A model generated the notes under the pieces. It did not search any database and was not told the DNA's origin. It worked only from the letters and a program-made list of their open reading frames with translations. From an uncultured Senegalimassilia sp. (GTDB lineage: Bacteria; Actinomycetota; Coriobacteriia; Coriobacteriales; Eggerthellaceae): a DNA stretch of 12,089 bases. The DNA lies in NCBI RefSeq assembly GCF_934632265.1, contig NZ_CAKTYH010000057.1, forward strand, positions 1-12,089, in the 5' to 3' direction. Position numbers and translations under genes: made by a program. Below are positions 6,304 to 12,089 of the stretch, piece by piece (the stretch's first letter is position 1; each line of letters opens with the position of its first letter).

Positions 6304-7392
6304 ATGAACGAAACCACCCTCCCCGAACAACAGAACGCCCCCGAAAGCGACGGTTCGGCGCAATCCGATCTCGCAACCGGAAGCGCACAGCAGGCGAACC
6401 CGTCCCCTTCCGAAGAACACCACGCACCCGCATGCGCCGGCTCCACACAGCCAGGGAACGCGTCCGACACCGAAAGCGCGCGTCAAGCGGACCCGAGCCC
6501 TTCCCTTGTCGCCGAGCCCGCATGGAAGGGCAAGGAAACCACGCCCGTCAACCTGGTGCTCGAGGGCGGAGCCATGCGCGGGCAGTTCACTGCCGGCGTG
6601 CTCGACTACTTTTTAGAGCACGGCCTGTTCTGCGACCAGGTGATCGGCGTGTCGGCCGGCGCCCTGAACGGCTATTGCTACGTATCGGGCGAAATCGGGC
6701 GCACGTGCTTCCTGAACATGAAGTACTGCAACGATCCGCGCTACCTTTCCATGAAAAGCTTCGTCCATACCGGCAACGCCTGCGGCAGGGAGTTCACCTT
6801 CCACGAGGTGCCGGAAACGCTCGAGCCCTTCGACTTCGATGCGTTCACGGAAAGCCCCATCACGCTGACCGCCGTTTCGAGCGACCTTGAGCTCGGCGAG
6901 GCCGACTACCACGCCGTGCGCGACTTAGGACGCAACGCCGACCTTCCCTACCTGATCGCGTCATCGTCGATGCCCCTGGTCAGCCAGATCGTCGAGGTGG
7001 ACGGCAAGAAGCTGCTCGACGGCGGCACCTGCGACAGCATCCCGATCATGCACAGCCTGCTTACCGGCCGCAAAAAGCATATCGTGGTGCTCACGCAGGA
7101 CGCAACCTACGAGAAGGGCCCCAACAAGCTGATGCCCGTGCTCTCGCAGATGTATGCCGATTTCCCGTACTACATCGAGCGCCTGCGCTACCGTCACATC
7201 GAGTACAACCGCACCTACCGCCAGGTGGCGCGCATGCACGAGGCGGGCGAGCTGTTCGCCATACAGCCCCAGCGCCCCGTGGAGGTGCGCAGCATGGAGC
7301 ACGACCAGGACAAGCTGCTCGACCTGTACGCGCAAGGGTACGCCGAGGCCGCTCGCACCTGGAACGACCTGCAGGAATACCTGGCGAAATAG
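6304..7392 (+). CDS. Patatin-like phospholipase family protein (YjjU-type)
   Basis: Predicted serine acylhydrolase with the patatin Ser-Asp dyad, likely acting on lipid acyl esters. Of 362 residues, the first 75 or so are hydrophilic and rich in Ala, Ser, Pro, Glu and Gln, with the near-repeated SAQQANPSPS and SARQADPSPS. The patatin domain starts at VNLVLEGGAMRGQF (oxyanion-hole glycines about 88-93), carries the nucleophile elbow GVSAG (Ser117) and the DGG motif (Asp239). The C-terminal part after the domain, with HIEYNRTYRQVARM, resembles the YjjU subgroup. The ATG at 6304 has GAGAAAGG 8 nt upstream; the frame is open to 6202, but that stretch covers the promoter. No signal peptide is seen. 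The antiporter gene begins 36 bp after its stop, so the two are probably co-transcribed. Natural substrate unknown. Confidence 0.88.
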   Translation: MNETTLPEQQNAPESDGSAQSDLATGSAQQANPSPSEEHHAPACAGSTQPGNASDTESARQADPSPSLVAEPAWKGKETTPVNLVLEGGAMRGQFTAGVLDYFLEHGLFCDQVIGVSAGALNGYCYVSGEIGRTCFLNMKYCNDPRYLSMKSFVHTGNACGREFTFHEVPETLEPFDFDAFTESPITLTAVSSDLELGEADYHAVRDLGRNADLPYLIASSSMPLVSQIVEVDGKKLLDGGTCDSIPIMHSLLTGRKKHIVVLTQDATYEKGPNKLMPVLSQMYADFPYYIERLRYRHIEYNRTYRQVARMHEAGELFAIQPQRPVEVRSMEHDQDKLLDLYAQGYAEAARTWNDLQEYLAK

Positions 7393-7428
7393 CCGTGCGG
7401 CGCTTCGCGCCCCTCAGAAGGAAGCAAC

Positions 7429-9075
7429 ATGCCAACCGATTTCATATCGCTTTTCACCGCGTGCCTGATCGCCGCATGCGCGCCCATCATCGCGCGCATC
7501 ATCCCGCGCGGCCTTGTCCCGGAAACCGTCATCTTGCTGTTGGCGGGCGCTCTGCTCGGCCCGAACATGGCTGGCCTGATCGAACTGACCGACTCCATGA
7601 ACATGATCTCGGAGTTGGGCCTGGCGTTTTTGTTCCTGCTGGCGGGCTATGAGATCGACCCGAAAAGCCTATCGGGCTCGCAGGGGAAGAAAGGCCTTGC
7701 CACCTGGGCCGTTTCCATGGTGCTCGCATGCACGGCAGTGTACTTCTCCCCCAACTTCTCCTTGAGCCACATCGATGGGCTTTCCGTTGCCATTGCGCTG
7801 ACCACCACAGCACTCGGCACGCTCATGCCCATCTTGAAGGAACGAAAGCTTGAGGGAACGCAAGTCGGCAACAGCATCCTGACGTTCGGCACCTGGGGCG
7901 AGCTGTGCCCGGTGCTTGCCATGGCGCTGCTGCTCTCCGCGCGCAAAACCTGGCAGACCCTGTTGATCTTGGCGCTGTTCGGCGTGCTATGCGTGGTGAT
8001 GGCCGTGGTACCGTCGAAGGCGCGCAAAGCAGGCCATGGCGTGTACGGTTTTTTGCATCGTAGGCGCAATTCGACGTCGCAGACGTTCGTCCGCGTAACG
8101 GTGGTGCTGCTCATCGGCCTGGTCACCGTTTCGGCGGTGTTCGACCTGGATATCGTGCTCGGCGCGTTCGCCGCCGGCTTCGTGCTGCGCTACATCATCC
8201 CCGAAGGCGATCACGAACTGGAATCGAAGCTCGACGCCATCGGATACGGGTTCCTCACGCCCGTGTTCTTCGTGGTGTCCGGCGCGAAGATCGACCTGGC
8301 GGGCGTGGGCGCGCAACCGGGGCTTTTGATCACGTTCATCTGCGCGCTGCTGCTCATCCGCGCCGTGCCCATCGTGGTTGCGCTGTCCATTGGCGGCGAC
8401 GGCAAGGCCCTGTCCATGCACAACCGCATTACCGTGGCGCTGTACTGCACCACGGCCCTGCCCATCATCGTCGCCGTGACCAGCCTTGCCGTGAAATCCG
8501 GCGCTATGGCCCAGGATACCGCCGGCGTGCTGGTGGCTGCCGGCGCCATCACCGTGTTCCTCATGCCGCTTCTGGCGTCGCTGACCTACCGCGTGGTGGA
8601 TGCGAAGCCCATCGAGGCCGTGCACGAGATCGTGGAGAACCCCCAGGATATCCGCTCCATTCTGCATGAGCACTTGGAACTGGAGCGTATGATGGCGCGC
8701 CAGGAGATCGCCGCGCGCATGGCCGCAAAGGCACGCCGCGACGCAGGCGAAGAAGCCGACTGGGAGGATGTGGCCTTCGCGCTGCAGCGCCAAAGCCAAC
8801 GCAAGCGCGCCATGGACGAGATGCTCGACTTCGCCCGACGCGAGTACGCCGCGCACGAGGACGAGCTGCATGAATTGGGAGAGAAGGCGGGCATAACGCG
8901 CGAAGCCGCCGCCGAACGCACCGCAAAAGCCGCGAAGGCGTTCGCGCAGCACCTCAAAGACGGCGACTGGGAAGAAGAACGCCGCATCGCCGAACGCGCC
9001 GTGCGCGAATACCGTCGCCACATGCATGAGCTGGGCAAGCACCTCGACGAGCACCACCAAGACGACGGAAGGTAG
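7429..9075 (+). CDS. CPA2 family cation:proton antiporter with charged C-terminal tail
   Basis: Inner-membrane monovalent cation/proton exchanger of the Kef/NapA-like CPA2 group, 548 aa. Residues 1-390 contain about 12 hydrophobic segments. Family-like features include GLVPETVILLLAGALLGP near the start, the unwound-helix region ALTTTALGTLMPILKE (123-138) and TFGTWGELCPVLAMALLL (152-169), where a Glu (E158) holds the place of the acidic ion-binding residue. Residues 391-548 form a soluble, strongly charged, mainly helical tail rich in Arg, Glu, Ala and His; it shows no GxGxxG nucleotide-binding motif and so is not a TrkA-N/RCK domain. ATG at 7429 has GAAGGA 6 nt upstream. It is probably co-transcribed with the patatin gene. 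Whether Na+ or K+ is carried cannot be told. Confidence 0.9.
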   Translation: MPTDFISLFTACLIAACAPIIARIIPRGLVPETVILLLAGALLGPNMAGLIELTDSMNMISELGLAFLFLLAGYEIDPKSLSGSQGKKGLATWAVSMVLACTAVYFSPNFSLSHIDGLSVAIALTTTALGTLMPILKERKLEGTQVGNSILTFGTWGELCPVLAMALLLSARKTWQTLLILALFGVLCVVMAVVPSKARKAGHGVYGFLHRRRNSTSQTFVRVTVVLLIGLVTVSAVFDLDIVLGAFAAGFVLRYIIPEGDHELESKLDAIGYGFLTPVFFVVSGAKIDLAGVGAQPGLLITFICALLLIRAVPIVVALSIGGDGKALSMHNRITVALYCTTALPIIVAVTSLAVKSGAMAQDTAGVLVAAGAITVFLMPLLASLTYRVVDAKPIEAVHEIVENPQDIRSILHEHLELERMMARQEIAARMAAKARRDAGEEADWEDVAFALQRQSQRKRAMDEMLDFARREYAAHEDELHELGEKAGITREAAAERTAKAAKAFAQHLKDGDWEEERRIAERAVREYRRHMHELGKHLDEHHQDDGR

Positions 9076-9332
9076 GCCGGCAGGCGTCGCGGCCCGCCGC
9101 TGCAGGCGCAAGCTGGGACGCCGCAACAGCGAGAACAAGCGCTCACGCTGAAGCGGAGGACAAGCAGCCCGTCGACGCAGCACAGCCGGCAGAAAACGCT
9201 TTGGCCGCAAGCCGATCCGCCGGCCTGACCCATCTAGCAAAACGCCTCCCGCTTCCCTGGCGATCGCGATGCCGGGAAACGGGAGGGGTTCGTAGTTCGG
9301 GCGCTTTATGCGCCGTTATGCGCATCGCCGAG
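9076..9332. other. Convergent intergenic region after the antiporter
   Basis: 257 bp between two convergent stops. The right part holds the panF terminator and a small GGCGC-TTTAT-GCGCC hairpin (9300-9314). The left part (9076-9235) has no gene with a start site, but one plus-strand frame, offset from the antiporter frame, is open and reads like the Ala/Glu/Gln-rich tails seen elsewhere here. No clear plus-strand terminator for the antiporter is seen. Confidence 0.45.
9234..9286 (-). terminator. Intrinsic terminator downstream of panF
   Basis: CCTCCCG-C-TTCCC (9245-9257) pairs with GGGAA-A-CGGGAGG, with GGC/GCC added inside, forming a long stem with one mismatch (9245-9286). On the minus strand it is followed by CGTTTTGC, a short T-tract. 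It lies about 47 nt past the panF stop. Confidence 0.6.
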
Positions 9333-10820
9333 CTATTCCGGGAAAAACACCTGGTCGATACGCTGCCGTTCGGCTTGCGGGCGCTTCTCAATGAGGCTGC
9401 CCACCACCATGAGCACGCCCGCCACGGTGATGCCGATGACGATCTGATGCAGGCCCATCACCTTGAACCCGAGCGCCATGCAGGCGCAATACGACGCGGT
9501 TCCGCCGACCATGGACAGCAAGGCGCCCAACTTGCCGGCGCGCTTCCAGAACAGGCCGCACACCATCACCCAGAAAAACGCCGTCTCCAGGCCGCCGAAG
9601 GCGAACATGTTGATCTTCCAGATGACATCAGGCGGAACCACGGCCAAGGCGAACACGATGGCGCCGACGCACAGCGTGACCGCCTGCGAGCCGCGGGAGA
9701 TGCCGCGTTCGGAAGGCTGCGTGCCGCGGGCCTCGCAGCTGTGCAGGTACATGTCCTTGATGATGGCCGAGGAGGACGCGATCAACAGCGACGACACCGT
9801 GGAGATGGACGCCGCGATAGGGCCGATGATGGCCACGCCAGCCGCCCAAGACGGCAGCGTCTGCGCGATGGCGCGCGGGATGACGTTATCCACACTTGAG
9901 CCGTAATCGGCAAGGCTGCCCGTCAGCACTCCGGCCGACAGCACGCCGAGCGCCGTAACGCCGATCATCATGAGGCCGATGATCACGGTGCCGGTGATCA
10001 TGGCACCATGCAGGGCCTTCGTGTCCTTGAAACCCATGCAGCGCACCATGGATTGCGGCAGCACGAAGGTGAACACGCCCACAAGCAGCCACTGCGTGAA
10101 GTACAGCGTTGCCGGCATAGCACCGCCGCTGAAGGGCTCGAGCATGGCGGGATGGTTCGCCTTGATGGTATCCATGATGTTCTCGTACCCGCCGCCCGCG
10201 GTCAGGATGCCGGCAGCAAGCACGGCGATGCCCACGAGCATGATGATGCCGCACAGCGCATCGGTGAACGCCACGCCGCGGAAGCCGCCGATGGTGGTGA
10301 ACAGGATGACCGCCGCGCCGAACAGCACCAAACCGACCATATACGAATAGCCGGTGACCGCCTCGAAGATCTTCGCGCCGCCCACGAACTGGGCGACCAT
10401 GGTGGCGGCAAAGAACAGCACCACGATGACGGCGCTGATGTTGGCAAGGGCGTTGGAGTTGTAGCGGGCGCGCACGACGTCGATGACGGTGACCGCGTCC
10501 AGCTTGCGCGCCACAAGCGCCAGCTTCTTGCCCATGATGCCATAGAGCAGCACAAGCGCCGTGACCTGCACGACCGCCATGTACACCCAGCCCCAGCCGA
10601 CAAGCCATGCCTGACCAGGACCGCCCACGAAGCTGCTAACCGAGCCGTAGGTGGCGATGGTGGTCATGGCTAGCACGAAACCGCCGAGCGTGCGATTGCC
10701 GATGAAGTATTCCTTGACGAAGCCGCCTTCGCCTGCGCTGCGGCGCCGAGCGACGAAGCTGATGCCGAGCGCCACGGCCAAGAACAGGACGAGCGGGATG
10801 AGCGCCACTAAGTTACCCAT
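9333..10820 (-). CDS. panF: Sodium/pantothenate symporter
   Basis: Sodium:solute symporter that takes up pantothenate, the vitamin B5 precursor of coenzyme A, across the inner membrane. The 495-aa protein has about 13 hydrophobic segments. It matches E. coli PanF as I recall it through the N-terminal half: EYFIGNRTLGGFVLAMT, SSFVGGPG, GKKLALVARKLDAVTVIDV with ARYNS, and AQFVGGAK, with IIKDMYL and INMFAFGGLE later, all in the expected order and spacing. The ATG at 10820 comes 3 nt after the stop of the upstream yhdT-like gene, with GGTGAG 6 nt before it inside that gene's end, so translation is probably coupled. The yhdT-panF order is the same as in enterobacteria, which supports the assignment over other members of the symporter family. 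Confidence 0.9.
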   Translation of the reverse strand: MGNLVALIPLVLFLAVALGISFVARRRSAGEGGFVKEYFIGNRTLGGFVLAMTTIATYGSVSSFVGGPGQAWLVGWGWVYMAVVQVTALVLLYGIMGKKLALVARKLDAVTVIDVVRARYNSNALANISAVIVVLFFAATMVAQFVGGAKIFEAVTGYSYMVGLVLFGAAVILFTTIGGFRGVAFTDALCGIIMLVGIAVLAAGILTAGGGYENIMDTIKANHPAMLEPFSGGAMPATLYFTQWLLVGVFTFVLPQSMVRCMGFKDTKALHGAMITGTVIIGLMMIGVTALGVLSAGVLTGSLADYGSSVDNVIPRAIAQTLPSWAAGVAIIGPIAASISTVSSLLIASSSAIIKDMYLHSCEARGTQPSERGISRGSQAVTLCVGAIVFALAVVPPDVIWKINMFAFGGLETAFFWVMVCGLFWKRAGKLGALLSMVGGTASYCACMALGFKVMGLHQIVIGITVAGVLMVVGSLIEKRPQAERQRIDQVFFPE

Positions 10821-10823
10821 ACG

Positions 10824-11246
10824 CTACTCACCGCCCTTGCCCGCATCGCCGGCGGTGCGGGCGATCGCGCCTTGCTCGGGTGCGAGCCCATTGCAAGCAA
10901 CGGCATCGGCATCACGATCCCCATGGGGTGTATCGGCGCCACGGACCCCATCGGATGCATCGGCGTTGCCGGCAGGGCGGCCGCCCGCCACCTCATCGAG
11001 ATCGAAGTCGGCGAACACGCGGCGGCTGAGCACCACCGCGGCGACAACGGCCGCAACCCACGGCGCCACGCAACCGCCGATAACCCACAATGGCGTATGG
11101 AACACCCAGATATCGGTGCCGGCCAAGCCGAAACCTCCCACAAGCCACACGACGATGATGCACGCAAGCGCCGCCACCGTAGCGCGCGCCTCCTTATTCG
11201 CCTGCCGCATAGCTTGGGCATACGTGCGAATATCGCTTTGGGACAC
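10824..11246 (-). CDS. yhdT: YhdT/DUF997 family small membrane protein
   Basis: Small two-helix membrane protein found next to panF in many bacteria; its function is not established, and a helper role in pantothenate transport is only inferred from linkage. Of 140 residues, 16-85 fit the family: NKEARATVAAL leading into one hydrophobic segment (about 22-43), then LWVIGGCVAPWVAAVVAAVV (53-72) and RRVFADFDLDE. The family is usually about 80 aa; here a 55-residue hydrophilic tail follows, with a 9-residue near-repeat (ADASDGVRG, ADTPHGDRD, ADAVACNGL). I chose GTG at 11246, with AAGGGG 7 nt upstream; the frame is open to 11366, but that stretch has no site or family match. It ends 3 nt before panF. 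Confidence 0.82.
   Translation of the reverse strand: MSQSDIRTYAQAMRQANKEARATVAALACIIVVWLVGGFGLAGTDIWVFHTPLWVIGGCVAPWVAAVVAAVVLSRRVFADFDLDEVAGGRPAGNADASDGVRGADTPHGDRDADAVACNGLAPEQGAIARTAGDAGKGGE
10919..10965 (-). repeat. Imperfect 27-bp direct repeat in the yhdT tail
   Basis: CCCCATGGGGTGTATCGGCG (10919-10938) and CCCCATCGGATGCATCGGCG (10946-10965) match at 16 of 20 bases with a 27-bp period, equal to nine codons. It underlies the nine-residue near-repeat in the hydrophilic C-terminus of the YhdT-like protein and suggests that the tail grew by duplication. Confidence 0.55.
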
Positions 11247-11438
11247 TGCCCTTCCCCTTCCCGCGAAGTTACTTTGCGCGAAAATCCTACCACTCGTGAG
11301 GGGATGCATCGTGTCGGAATCCGATCCCGGCCCGCGAATGCGCAAACCTGAAAGACGGCGGGCCAAGCGACAGCCAGAGGCGGACGGTTTGGGGACGATG
11401 GCAGCCCAAGCGCTGCGATCGCCGACGATGACCGCCCG

Positions 11439-12089
11439 CTAGATAACCGGCGGGCGGAACTCCTGCTTGCCGCGGGCGCGTTCGCGGGCGTTGCGGTTGC
11501 GCAGGTTTTCCACGCATCCCTGCATGCCGTGCGGAACGTAATCAAGCTGATCAAGGTTATCGGGCAGATAGCTGACCAACGACAGCGGCGCCGTCTGCTC
11601 CACGTGCTCGGGCACAGGCCCGGGACACGCTGCGATGCCGAACGCGCAGGCGCCCTGCTCGGTGAGCTTGCGCTCGTAGGCACTCCAAGGCTCGTCGGGG
11701 AACTCGGAGCGAACATCGTCGCTTCGCCATGTGACCCGATACCCGGCCAGCTCAAGCTGCGTGAGGGTGAAGTCACGCAGCGGCTGGCTGTCGGTGCGCA
11801 AGCGGATGCCCGCGCCCTGCCCAAGCAGCGGGCGATACCCCATCAGGCGATCGAGGTACGTCAGACGCAGATGCGCCTTCTTCTTTTTCGGGAACGGCGT
11901 GGGGAAGTTCATGAGCAGCGCCGAAAGTTCGCCGACGGCGAATACGGTCGACAGGTCGATCTCGGCGGGCGCACCCGAACGGGCGCGCCCGCCCGCAGAT
12001 GCACGGGAGGCATGCGCTTGCTCGACGTGCTTGGCAGAAGTCTCCGCTTCCCCGTCATCGAAAGAGGGCACGCCATCCATCAGGAACAC
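11439..12089 (-). CDS. trmB: tRNA (guanine-N7-)-methyltransferase, C-terminal part (5' end outside window)
   Basis: SAM-dependent enzyme that makes m7G46 in the variable loop of tRNAs. Only the last 216 codons are present; the frame is open to the right edge, and the GTG at the edge is not a proper start. Recognisable are LLMNFPTPFPKKKKAH, equivalent to the family's FPDPWxKxRH motif, RLRTDSQPLRDF, equivalent to the TDxxxY motif of the C-terminal half, and TKFExRG-like YERKLTEQG. Two features are unusual: an Ala/Ser/Glu-rich segment of about 35 residues precedes the FPTPF motif, and some 70 residues follow the usual C-terminus (from about ACAFGIAACPGP). The conserved Asp of FPDPW is Thr here. 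The gene ends 192 bp before the yhdT start; an 8-bp repeat (11432-11457) overlaps its stop without a T-tract. Confidence 0.8.
   Translation of the reverse strand: MFLMDGVPSFDDGEAETSAKHVEQAHASRASAGGRARSGAPAEIDLSTVFAVGELSALLMNFPTPFPKKKKAHLRLTYLDRLMGYRPLLGQGAGIRLRTDSQPLRDFTLTQLELAGYRVTWRSDDVRSEFPDEPWSAYERKLTEQGACAFGIAACPGPVPEHVEQTAPLSLVSYLPDNLDQLDYVPHGMQGCVENLRNRNARERARGKQEFRPPVI

Noticed and set aside
7987..9240. 417-codon minus-strand frame opposite the antiporter
   Set aside because: Composition (His, Arg, Gly) is that of an antisense frame; the antiporter has family motifs and a good ribosome binding site.
11432..11457. 8-bp inverted repeat at the trmB stop as a terminator
   Set aside because: It overlaps the last codons of trmB and is followed by TCATCG on the minus strand, so the T-tract is missing.
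1..12089. CRISPR array, prophage, insertion sequence or defence system
   Set aside because: No regularly spaced repeats, transposase or integrase motifs, or restriction, toxin or other defence-type proteins were found on either strand.

Overview
The window looks like an ordinary chromosomal segment of a high-GC actinobacterium, most likely a member of the Coriobacteriia (Eggerthellaceae-like). This rests on the high GC content, a PanF/YhdT pair, an Ala-rich proteome style and an AT-rich promoter style with CTATACTG-like -10 boxes. It is an inference from sequence character; no rRNA or other lineage marker is present. I see no phage genes, transposase, CRISPR array, tRNA or rRNA.

Layout. Positions 2-94 (+) hold only the last 30 codons of an unidentified protein. 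A leftward block follows, read from right to left: trxA (thioredoxin, 5750-6061), a MATE-type exporter (4084-5391), trxB (thioredoxin reductase, 2629-3630), prfA (release factor 1, 1444-2517) and prmC (glutamine methyltransferase that modifies RF1, 122-1213). The blocks are separated by leaders and a likely intrinsic terminator between prfA and prmC. Divergent from trxA is a rightward pair, a patatin-like acylhydrolase (6304-7392) and a CPA2-type cation:proton antiporter with a long charged cytoplasmic tail (7429-9075). Converging on it from the right is a leftward trmB (tRNA m7G46 methyltransferase, 5' end beyond the window), then yhdT-panF, a translationally close pair for sodium-coupled pantothenate uptake.

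How the genes fit together. prfA and prmC act on translation termination, because PrmC methylates the GGQ glutamine of RF1. trxB and trxA encode the reductase and its thioredoxin substrate but are about 2.4 kb apart with the MATE gene between them. Their upstream regions share a 22-bp near-identical sequence, TTGTTACT-N6-GTACCATT (19 of 22 identical), at distances from the predicted -10 boxes that differ by 21 bp, about two helical turns. This is the most interesting signal in the window and suggests a common, possibly redox-responsive, regulator.

Other points of interest are a roughly 160-bp imperfect palindromic element between trxB and the MATE gene, low-complexity hydrophilic inserts or tails in several housekeeping proteins (PrmC, TrmB, YhdT, the patatin protein), and a TrmB motif in which the usual Asp is Thr. 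I do not see a clearly new multi-gene system here.
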